Positions 1-4,640 of a stretch of DNA of 6,128 nucleotides are shown piece by piece (position 1 is the stretch's first letter; each line of letters starts with the position of its first letter). The position numbers were made by a program, and so were the translations under genes. The notes under the pieces are model-generated. The model saw only the letters and a list, made by a program, of their open reading frames with translations. It was not told the DNA's origin and made no database searches. The stretch comes from Deltaproteobacteria bacterium RIFCSPLOWO2_12_FULL_60_16 (lineage in GTDB: Bacteria; Desulfobacterota; Binatia; UBA9968), in the NCBI GenBank assembly GCA_001798565.1, contig MGSR01000149.1, positions 1 to 6,128 of the forward strand, given 5' to 3'.

Positions 1-1
1 T

Positions 2-904
2 CCCGAGCTGGCGACGATCGGCGGCACGGCTGCCGCCAACATCAATGGCCCGCGGCGGATATTCTACGGCGGCGTGCGCGATCTCGTGATCGGGATGAAG
101 GTGGTTCTCGCCGACGGCCAGCAGATCAAAGCCGGCGGCAAGGTCGTCAAGAACGTCGCCGGCTACGATATGTGCAAGCTCTTCGTCGGCTCCCTGGGTA
201 CCCTCGGCGTGATCACCGAAGCGACTTTCAAGATGGCGCCGATCCCCGAAAGCGCGGCCACTCTAGTCGCCGCCGGCCCTCTCTCCCAGGGCTTGCAGCT
301 CGTCGACCAATTGATGCAATCCACGCTGCTGCCGGCTGCGGTCGCGGTCGTCAGCGCCGAGGCGACCGGCGTGAATTCGGGGAGGCCGGCCGTGGCCGTC
401 TGGGCGGAGGGCTTTGAAGAGGCGGTGGCGCGCCATTTGCGCGAGATCCAAGAGCTGGCAGCGCGAATGGAATTACGGGCCGAGGTTCTCCGGGAAGAAA
501 CGCACCGGATCTTTTGGGAGCAGATCCGCGACTTTGGGAGTAGCGGAGAAAACCTCGTCTATCGAGTCACCGTCCCGGCCGCTTCTCTGGCGGAGGTGGT
601 AGAAACCATCGATCGCTGGAGCCGATCCGAAGGAGCGGCGCGCTTCGTTGCCCACGCGGGCAGCGGAACGGTTTGGATCGAATCGGGCGCCGATCCGGCG
701 GGCGCGGCCTGGTTCCCGAGGCTCACCGCTCTGGCTAAGGAGCGCAGGGGCCACGCGGTGATGGTCGCGGCGCCGCCGGAGCTCAAACAGGGCGTTGACG
801 TCTGGGCAGACCCTCCCGAAAGCCTCTCTCTCATGCGCGAGATCAAGCGGCAGTTCGACCCCAACACCGTCCTCAACCCCGGCCGGTTTATCGCCGCTCT
901 ATAA
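2..904 (+). CDS. glcE: Glycolate oxidase FAD-binding subunit GlcE, 5'-truncated by the window
   Basis: The reading frame is already open at base 2 and closes with TAA at 902-904, giving 300 visible residues; the N-terminus lies outside the window. GlcE is one of the FAD-binding subunits of the GlcDEF complex that oxidises glycolate to glyoxylate. Visible hallmarks are the FAD-binding (PCMH-type) segment IGGTAAANINGPRR at the left edge, the GlcE signature GGKVVKNVAGYDMCKLF followed by GSLGTLGVITEATFK (about bases 134-230), and the C-terminal FDPNTVLNPGRF (854-889), typical of FAD-linked oxidase C-terminal domains. The KNVAGYDMCKL stretch separates GlcE from the related GlcD. No glcF follows: the next gene is convergent, so glcF must lie upstream or elsewhere. 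An in-frame GTG at 74 is internal and not the start. The family assignment is secure; the substrate rests on family knowledge. Confidence 0.92.
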   Translation, partial: PELATIGGTAAANINGPRRIFYGGVRDLVIGMKVVLADGQQIKAGGKVVKNVAGYDMCKLFVGSLGTLGVITEATFKMAPIPESAATLVAAGPLSQGLQLVDQLMQSTLLPAAVAVVSAEATGVNSGRPAVAVWAEGFEEAVARHLREIQELAARMELRAEVLREETHRIFWEQIRDFGSSGENLVYRVTVPAASLAEVVETIDRWSRSEGAARFVAHAGSGTVWIESGADPAGAAWFPRLTALAKERRGHAVMVAAPPELKQGVDVWADPPESLSLMREIKRQFDPNTVLNPGRFIAAL

Positions 905-908
905 AACA

Positions 909-1343
909 TCAACGAGAGCGTTTCAAAATTACCGGCAACTCCTTCTTTAAGAAATCCTCCGCCTGTTCTTGCTCCATGCCGAAGACGAACGTCAATCGGT
1001 CTCCGTTCTGATCCCGGCCGACCCCATAACCGGTGGCCCACGATAAGGTCTCCCACCGTATCTTGAAGAGCCTGCCATCGCTGCATTGGATCTCCCCCTC
1101 TCCCCCGTACCCCGCCCCGCTCAGCGTCAACAGCGGCGCGTAGCTGCCGTGAGTATTCCCCTCGCACCGGACCTTGCGGGCGCGGTCCTCGAGCTGAATC
1201 TGCGATGTCCCGCTAAACAGGTTGTAGTCCGCCTTGCCGATCAAAGCTTCCTTATAATAAGCGCCGACCATGGGAAACTTCATAGCGCAGCCGGAAGCGA
1301 GCCCCCACAGCATTGCAACCAATAGAATCCCTACCTGCCTCAT
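909..1343 (-). CDS. Small predicted lipoprotein of unknown function
   Basis: This 144-residue protein is read on the minus strand from ATG (1343-1341) to TGA (911-909). A Shine-Dalgarno-like AGAGG lies 3 bases ahead of the start (1347-1351 on the plus strand). The N-terminus is a lipoprotein signal: Arg2, then a hydrophobic stretch ILLVAMLWGL, then LASGC with Cys19 as the predicted lipidated residue. Ala follows at +2, which by the E. coli rule points to the outer membrane. The mature part has a pair of cysteines (Cys60 and Cys87), a Gly-rich centre, and the segment CSDGRLFKIRWETLSWATGY followed by GVGRDQNGDRLTFVFG. That pattern recalls small periplasmic or surface beta-rich lipoproteins of unknown role, but I recognise no named family. 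It converges on glcE with 4 bases between stops, and its promoter must lie in the 1344-1851 gap. Function unknown. Confidence 0.78.
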   Translation of the reverse strand: MRQVGILLVAMLWGLASGCAMKFPMVGAYYKEALIGKADYNLFSGTSQIQLEDRARKVRCEGNTHGSYAPLLTLSGAGYGGEGEIQCSDGRLFKIRWETLSWATGYGVGRDQNGDRLTFVFGMEQEQAEDFLKKELPVILKRSR

Positions 1344-1416
1344 GATCCTCTAAACTTTCTCCAGCAACGAGAGTAATTCTTAAAGAGAGCGCGTGTCAAC
1401 TTGCTTGGTAAAGAGT

Positions 1417-1445
1417 CCTCGGGGAACGCGCTCTCGGCTGCGGCC
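1417..1445 (+). repeat. 29-base direct repeat, copy 1
   Basis: This stretch and 1543-1571 agree at 27 of 29 positions (differences at the fifth and eighteenth bases). Shared core words are GGGAACGCGCTC and CGGCTGCGGCC. The copies start 126 bases apart and similarity stops abruptly on both sides. A fragment of the same word, CTCGGGGAA, recurs at 1455-1463, suggesting a third decayed copy. Nature unknown; an interspersed repeat family is the simplest reading. Confidence 0.8.
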
Positions 1446-1542
1446 CAACCGAGTCTCGGGGAAGAGAGCCTTCCGGCCGCGGTCAATGAGCCTCTGCCTT
1501 GAGGGCCGCCGGAGGTGTCTCTCAAGATCGATGCAATAGCTC

Positions 1543-1571
1543 CCTCAGGGAACGCGCTCCCGGCTGCGGCC
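1543..1571 (+). repeat. 29-base direct repeat, copy 2
   Basis: Second copy of the element at 1417-1445, with two substitutions in 29 bases and no insertions or deletions. Its flanks do not match the flanks of copy 1, so the duplicated unit is the 29-mer itself rather than a larger block. Confidence 0.8.
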
Positions 1572-1630
1572 GATGGAGCAGTGCTTTAACCGAACCTTTT
1601 CGTCTCTACGTCCGCAGCCTCACTCGCGCT

Positions 1631-1673
1631 CCCCTCGGTCGCTCCGTAAAGCGAGGGGCCTGGCGGAGCGACC
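1631..1673 (+). repeat. Two interleaved inverted repeats (pseudoknot-like order)
   Basis: Arm A CCCCTCG (1631-1637) is complementary to CGAGGGG (1652-1658). Arm B GGTCGCTCCG (1637-1646) is complementary to CGGAGCGACC (1664-1673). The order A-B-A'-B' means the two stems interleave: as RNA they would form either an H-type pseudoknot or two mutually exclusive hairpins. Both stems are perfect and GC-rich. No T-tract follows B', so this is not a standard terminator. Whether it is transcribed is unknown. Confidence 0.6.
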
Positions 1674-1725
1674 CGAAAGCACCAGACGTGGAGATTCGGA
1701 TTACCACTACACTATTGCTTTCGGG
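1672..1725 (+). repeat. 9-bp inverted repeat with 36-base loop
   Basis: CCCGAAAGC (1672-1680) is the exact reverse complement of GCTTTCGGG (1717-1725). The left arm overlaps the end of the interleaved repeats by two bases, so the pairing possibilities form one larger foldable block from about 1631 to 1725. Confidence 0.55.
1712..1723 (+). repeat. 12-base direct repeat CTATTGCTTTCG, copy 1
   Basis: CTATTGCTTTCG occurs here and again at 1800-1811, 88 bases apart, the second copy ending 5 bases before the lexA -35 box. The match is exact. It could be a chance repeat or a binding-site pair for an unknown regulator. Confidence 0.6.
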
Positions 1726-1735
1726 AAGCGAGTCA

Positions 1736-1799
1736 GGTCCCGAGCGGACCTTCCAGCCGACGAGACGGTGAGCCAAGAGGATAGGGAGGTCCCTCTCTT
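1736..1799 (+). repeat. Two small hairpins upstream of the lexA promoter
   Basis: The first is GGTCC-CGAGC-GGACC (1736-1750), a 5-bp stem with a 5-base loop. The second runs over 1775-1799: outer arms AAGAG (1775-1779) and CTCTT (1795-1799), inner arms AGGG (1783-1786) and CCCT (1791-1794), with a 3-base bulge on the left and loop AGGT. Neither is followed by a T-run. They lie just upstream of lexA; no role can be assigned. Confidence 0.45.
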
Positions 1800-1811
1800 C
1801 TATTGCTTTCG
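1800..1811 (+). repeat. 12-base direct repeat CTATTGCTTTCG, copy 2
   Basis: Exact second copy of 1712-1723. It sits immediately upstream of the lexA -35 hexamer (1817-1822), a usual place for an activator or UP-like site, although it is not A/T-rich enough to be a classical UP element. Confidence 0.55.
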
Positions 1812-1816
1812 TCCTG

Positions 1817-1845
1817 TTGACAGCTGAAAATAATTTCAGTATAAG
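1817..1845 (+). promoter_or_regulatory. lexA promoter (sigma70-type -35 and -10)
   Basis: A consensus -35 hexamer TTGACA (1817-1822) is followed after exactly 17 bases by TATAAG (1840-1845), close to the -10 consensus TATAAT. The lexA ATG begins at 1852, only 6 bases past the -10 box, so the expected transcription start falls on or within a base or two of the start codon. The spacer holds the LexA operator. This is very likely the promoter for lexA and perhaps for the whole downstream cassette. Confidence 0.9.
1824..1839 (+). promoter_or_regulatory. LexA operator (SOS box), autoregulatory
   Basis: CTGAAAATAATTTCAG has perfect 6-base inverted arms (CTGAAA and TTTCAG) and fits the CTG-N10-CAG proteobacterial SOS box. 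It fills the spacer between the -35 and -10 boxes, where bound LexA would block RNA polymerase. The inner bases differ from the E. coli CTGTATATATATACAG: position 4 is A rather than T. Its position directly before lexA indicates autoregulation, as in other SOS systems. Confidence 0.92.
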
Positions 1846-1851
1846 GCTCTC

Positions 1852-2463
1852 ATGCCCTCCGAGCTGACCTCAAGGCAGAAGCAGATCTACGAATTTCTCG
1901 CCAAAACCGTGCGCGAAAAGGGCTATGCCCCCTCGATCCACGAAATCGGCCGGAGATTCAAAATCGCCTCGACCAACGGGGTCTCCGACCACTTAAAGGC
2001 CCTGGAGAAAAAAGGCCATATCCGCAGGATCGGCAACCGGGCCATGGAGCTCTTGAGCCTCCACGGCAGGCCCTTGCTGCCCGAGGTGAGAGAGCTGCCG
2101 ATCCTCGGGCGGATCCGGGCGGGAAACCCGCTCCTCGCCGAAGAGAACATCGAGGGTTTTGTGGCCGTCCCCTACGAGATCGCCCGGGGAAAAGAGCTCT
2201 TCGCCCTGAAGGTCAAAGGGGACAGCATGATCGAGGAGGGCATCCTGGAGGGCGACTGCGTGATCGTCAAGCGCCAGGAGAGCGCGGAGAACGGCGAGAT
2301 CGTCGCCGCCTTGATCGGCGCGGAGGCGACGCTCAAGAGATTCTACCGCAAGGGCGACACGGTCACCTTGAAGCCGAGCAACAAAAACTACGCCCCCATC
2401 GTGCTTAACCGGGGCGAGCTGCGCATCCTGGGAAAAGTAGTCGGGCTGGTGCGGAAGTTTTAA
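1852..2463 (+). CDS. lexA: LexA repressor, SOS master regulator and self-cleaving protease
   Basis: This 203-residue protein is close to the E. coli length of 202. LexA represses SOS genes and cleaves itself when bound to the RecA-ssDNA filament. An N-terminal winged helix-turn-helix spans about residues 1-70 (LTSRQKQIYEFL, then the recognition helix around STNGVSDHLKAL, 40-51). The S24-type peptidase domain follows. The cleavage bond is Ala90-Gly91 in GRIRAGNP, the nucleophile is Ser125 in GDSMIEEG, and the general base is Lys162 in EATLKRF, each shifted by +6 from E. coli A84/G85, S119 and K156. All key residues are present, so it should be functional. Compared with E. coli, recognition-helix residues Ala42 and Glu44 are replaced by Gly43 and Ser45, and the operator has CTGA rather than CTGT half-sites. 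The ATG at 1852 matches the family N-terminus. The only ribosome-site-like word is AAGG at 1843-1846, within the -10 box. Its location at the head of an imuA-imuB-dnaE2 cassette suggests a LexA2-type dedicated regulator. Confidence 0.98.
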   Translation: MPSELTSRQKQIYEFLAKTVREKGYAPSIHEIGRRFKIASTNGVSDHLKALEKKGHIRRIGNRAMELLSLHGRPLLPEVRELPILGRIRAGNPLLAEENIEGFVAVPYEIARGKELFALKVKGDSMIEEGILEGDCVIVKRQESAENGEIVAALIGAEATLKRFYRKGDTVTLKPSNKNYAPIVLNRGELRILGKVVGLVRKF

Positions 2464-2466
2464 CGA

Positions 2467-2490
2467 GCAGATCTGAAATCTGAGATCTGC
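2467..2490 (+). repeat. 8-bp perfect hairpin after lexA
   Basis: GCAGATCT (2467-2474) and AGATCTGC (2483-2490) are exact reverse complements around an 8-base loop, starting 3 bases after the lexA stop codon. There is no following T-run and the stem is only moderately GC-rich, so it is at best a weak attenuator, not a canonical terminator. It may be a by-product of the heptamer tandem array it overlaps. Confidence 0.6.
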
Positions 2491-2498
2491 AATCAGAG
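2471..2498 (+). repeat. Degenerate heptamer tandem array, ATCTGAR x 4
   Basis: Four consecutive 7-base units read ATCTGAA, ATCTGAG, ATCTGCA, ATCAGAG, in the lexA-imuA spacer. A fifth, strongly decayed unit may begin at 2499. A similar 7-base periodicity precedes dnaE2 (5171-5191). Heptanucleotide short tandem repeats are known in intergenic DNA of some bacteria (for example STRR sequences in cyanobacteria). No function is shown by the sequence. Confidence 0.65.
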
Positions 2499-2562
2499 AT
2501 TCCGAGCAGAGCGAGGAAAGGGCGGAAGCCTATCATCAGCCTGAAATAATAGAGAGCGGCAC

Positions 2563-3165
2563 GTGAATTCTCTTTTTGCAGAAAGCCTCAAAAAAACACC
2601 TCAATCCGCCCGGCCTGAGTGGGGCCTTGCGCAGAGCGCCGGACGGCTGGCGGAGATCTCCGGATCCGGAGCCACGGCCGCGCTCGCCTTTGCCTTCGCC
2701 TTGGTGGTGGAGGCGCAGCAGCAGGGCGAGCCGGTCGGCTGGGTCGCCTCCTGCGATAGTTTTTTTTATCCGCCCGATGCAGCCCGTAAAGGCGCGGATC
2801 TCGACGCGCTCGTGGTCGTGCGGCTCCCCGACGCACGGGCTATCCCCCGGGCCGGAGAAAAGCTCCTAAGATCGGGCGCCTTCGCTCTGGTGGTGCTCGA
2901 TGTCGGCGCCGGCGATATTCCGATGGCGCTTCAGGCCCGCCTGGCCGCGCTGGCCCAGCAGCACCACACCGCTCTCGTCTGTCTCACGGAAAAAGAAGAG
3001 AGAGACTTTTCTCTGGGCTCTCTCATCTCTCTACGGGTCCATGCCCGGCGAAGGCGGACTCAGGCAGGCGAGCTTCAGTGCGAGCTTAAGGTGCTCAAAG
3101 ACAAGCGGCGAGGACCGACCTGGTCCCAGGCGGAGGTGTGCCGTGGACCGGCTGGCCTGTGCTGA
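2563..3165 (+). CDS. imuA: ImuA, RecA-like mutasome accessory protein
   Basis: A 200-residue protein starting at GTG (2563) and ending TGA (3163-3165). ImuA supports ImuB and DnaE2 in damage-induced mutagenesis and is a degenerate relative of RecA/SulA. Traces of the RecA fold are visible. EISGSGATAALAF (31-43) sits where RecA has its Walker A loop but lacks the Lys and is two residues shorter. SFFYPPDAARKGADLDALVVVR (66-87) matches the RecA segment after the P-loop. LLRSGAFALVVLDVG (101-115) is the Walker B strand. A basic C-terminal part (HARRRR, VLKDKRRGP) could touch DNA or partners. ATP hydrolysis is therefore unlikely. GTG is chosen because the frame is closed by TGA at 2542-2544, no ATG intervenes, and the next Met is residue 121; a weak AGAGAG lies 6 bases upstream. 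Two homopolymers, A7 at 2590-2596 and T8 at 2760-2767, lie inside the gene. The gene overlaps imuB by 23 bases. Confidence 0.92.
   Translation: MNSLFAESLKKTPQSARPEWGLAQSAGRLAEISGSGATAALAFAFALVVEAQQQGEPVGWVASCDSFFYPPDAARKGADLDALVVVRLPDARAIPRAGEKLLRSGAFALVVLDVGAGDIPMALQARLAALAQQHHTALVCLTEKEERDFSLGSLISLRVHARRRRTQAGELQCELKVLKDKRRGPTWSQAEVCRGPAGLC
3132..3137 (+). promoter_or_regulatory. imuB ribosome binding site inside imuA
   Basis: GGAGGT, a near-perfect Shine-Dalgarno, lies 5 bases before the GTG at 3143 and inside the 3' end of imuA. It decides the imuB start: the same frame is open further upstream (an ATG at 2900), but the family N-terminus begins only at 3143. The overlap with imuA suggests translational coupling. 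Confidence 0.88.
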
Positions 3166-4627
3166 TCTTGCAGAGTTTCCGCTCCAGCTTTTGCTCAAGC
3201 GCCATCCCGAGTGGAGCGCCTATCCGGCGGCCGTCATCGCCGAGGACAAACCGCAGGCAGAGATCCTCTGGATGAACGAGAAGGCCCGGCGGGCCGGAGT
3301 GCGGCCCGATCTCCGCTTTGCCGCGGCCTCCTCTCTGGCGCCCGATCTGCGCGCCGGCGTCGTGCCGCTCAGCGAGATTAGAAAAGAAATGGCCGCGCTG
3401 ACGGAGCATCTCAGGCGCTTCACCCCCGATGTGGAGGCTTCCCATGAGGAGCCCGGAGTTTTCTGGCTGAGCGGGAGAGGGCTCAGTCTCCTCTACCCTT
3501 CGCCGGAAGAGTGGGCGGCCGCGCTCTACAGGGATATCGAGGCCGCGGGTTTTCGCGCCGGCGTTGTCGCGGGCTTCACCCGCTTCGGCACCTATGCCGT
3601 AGCCAAGACAGCGAATGGGGCGGTGGTCTTTCAGGATCCTTCCGAGGAGCGGGCGGCGGCGCGAGCGGTGGAGCTCGATTGTTTGAATCTCGATCGAGAT
3701 TTTCGCGACACGCTCTTAAAGCTGGGAATTAAAAATGTCGGGGCGCTGCTCTCCCTTCCGGCCGGGGGATTGCGCGAGCGCTTCGGGCCCAAGGCCTACC
3801 GCCTTTACCGGGCGGCCTCGGGCGACCTGTGGGAGCCGCTCAGACCATGCCCCTTTCAAGAGCCGATCGAGCAAAAACTCCTGCTCGATGATCCGGAGAC
3901 GGATGCTACGCGTCTGCTCTTTTTCATCAAGCGTCTTCTCCATCCCATGTTGGCGGCGCTTGCCGGACGAGGAGAGGCGCTTTCAGAGCTGCGGCTTTGC
4001 TTCCTCATGGACAGGAAGATCAGGCGTGAAGAGCGCATCCGCCCTGCGGCGCCTACGCTCGACCCAGCCCAACTGCTCGACCTCGCGCGCCTGCGGCTCG
4101 AGAGCGCGGAATTTTCTTCCGGGGTTAAAGAGATCGAGCTTACAGCCCGGGGAAGCCCGGCCGCGCCTGAAGAGCTTCGCCTTTTCGCTCAAAAACCCAG
4201 GCGCGATCTCGACGCCGCCAATCGGGCGCTGGCCCGCCTTAGGGCCGAGTTCGGCGAGGGGGCGGTGGCGCGGGCGAAACTCGCCGACGGCCATCTGCCT
4301 GAAGCGCGCTTTGTCTGGGAGCCTCTCGAGCAGGTAACGCTTCCAAAACCACGAGAAAAAACAACGGCAACTTTGATTCGCCGGATTCTCGCCAAGCCGA
4401 TTTCCCTACCTTCACAGCTACGCACACGCGAAGACGGCTGGCTCCTCCTAGGACCAAGATATGGCGCCGTGGAGCGGCTCTCCGGGCCATATATTTTCTC
4501 CGGCGGCTGGTGGAACCGCGAGATCCGGCTGGAATACTACTTTGCCGAGACCCGCCGCGGTGATTTTCTCTGGATCTACTACGACCGTCTTCGCCGCCGC
4601 TGGTTTTTGCAGGGATGGGTGGAGTGA
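3143..4627 (+). CDS. imuB: ImuB, Y-family polymerase-like clamp-binding mutasome protein
   Basis: A 494-residue protein from GTG (3143) to TGA (4625-4627). ImuB links ImuA and DnaE2 to the sliding clamp and is a Y-family polymerase relative usually considered non-catalytic. The start gives the family N-terminus DRLACADLAEFPLQLLLKRH followed by PEW. Asp8 aligns with the first metal ligand of DinB, but the second Asp of the DxD pair is Ala10. The SIDE motif of active polymerases is S100-H101-E102-E103. A palm/fingers region follows (RFGTYAVAK, 147-155), then a helix-hairpin-helix (LGIKNVGALLSLP, from 194) and a little-finger region. E344-L-R-L-F348 sits where ImuB proteins carry the QLxLF-type clamp-binding motif, with Glu for Gln. 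The C-terminal tail GGWWNREIRLEYYF...RRRWFLQGW (about 454-492) is the conserved ImuB tail. It overlaps imuA by 23 bases and the GNAT gene follows after 13 bases. Confidence 0.95.
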   Translation: MDRLACADLAEFPLQLLLKRHPEWSAYPAAVIAEDKPQAEILWMNEKARRAGVRPDLRFAAASSLAPDLRAGVVPLSEIRKEMAALTEHLRRFTPDVEASHEEPGVFWLSGRGLSLLYPSPEEWAAALYRDIEAAGFRAGVVAGFTRFGTYAVAKTANGAVVFQDPSEERAAARAVELDCLNLDRDFRDTLLKLGIKNVGALLSLPAGGLRERFGPKAYRLYRAASGDLWEPLRPCPFQEPIEQKLLLDDPETDATRLLFFIKRLLHPMLAALAGRGEALSELRLCFLMDRKIRREERIRPAAPTLDPAQLLDLARLRLESAEFSSGVKEIELTARGSPAAPEELRLFAQKPRRDLDAANRALARLRAEFGEGAVARAKLADGHLPEARFVWEPLEQVTLPKPREKTTATLIRRILAKPISLPSQLRTREDGWLLLGPRYGAVERLSGPYIFSGGWWNREIRLEYYFAETRRGDFLWIYYDRLRRRWFLQGWVE

Positions 4628-4630
4628 AAA

Positions 4631-4634
4631 GGAG
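4631..4634 (+). promoter_or_regulatory. GNAT gene ribosome binding site
   Basis: GGAG (within AAAAGGAGA) lies 6 bases before the ATG at 4641 and directly after the imuB stop. This supports translation of the acetyltransferase from the imu transcript and fixes its start, although the frame is open upstream inside imuB. Confidence 0.8.
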
Positions 4635-4640
4635 ACGATC

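Larger units (their letters stand above)
1344..1816. other. Gene-free, repeat-rich intergenic region
   Basis: About 0.47 kb between two divergently transcribed genes (the lipoprotein gene leftward, lexA rightward). Short open frames exist on both strands, but their translations are Arg/Pro/Ser-rich, carry no recognisable domain and lack convincing ribosome sites, so I judge none to be real. The region contains a duplicated 29-base element, several inverted repeats and a 12-base direct repeat (listed separately). The lipoprotein gene's promoter should be near 1350-1400 on the minus strand, but I see no confident -35/-10 pair. No tRNA, rRNA or recognised riboswitch is visible. It could be a degraded repeat or mobile remnant, or could host an unannotated structured RNA; both are inference. 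Confidence 0.6.

Noticed and set aside
559..1167. 202-codon minus-strand open frame
   Set aside because: Overlaps glcE antisense and the lipoprotein gene in another frame; composition is typical of a shadow frame.
1417..1571. CRISPR array
   Set aside because: Only two 29-base copies with a 97-base gap between them and no regular spacing; no cas genes nearby.
1499..1827. Two short plus-strand open frames in the lexA upstream gap
   Set aside because: They cover the direct and inverted repeats and the lexA promoter, have low-complexity Arg/Ser-rich translations and no supported ribosome site.
2467..2490. Rho-independent terminator after lexA
   Set aside because: The hairpin is perfect, but no T-run follows and the stem is only 50% GC; listed as a hairpin, not a terminator.
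2541..2556. Possible LexA box before imuA (CTGAAATAATAGAGAG)
   Set aside because: The left half matches the lexA operator, but the right arm agrees at only 2 of 6 positions and the closing CAG is GAG; kept only as a note in the single-operator finding.
2900..3142. Longer imuB reading frame starting at ATG 2900
   Set aside because: The translation before 3143 is the out-of-frame shadow of imuA and unlike ImuB; the strong GGAGGT before GTG 3143 and the family N-terminus fix the start at 3143.
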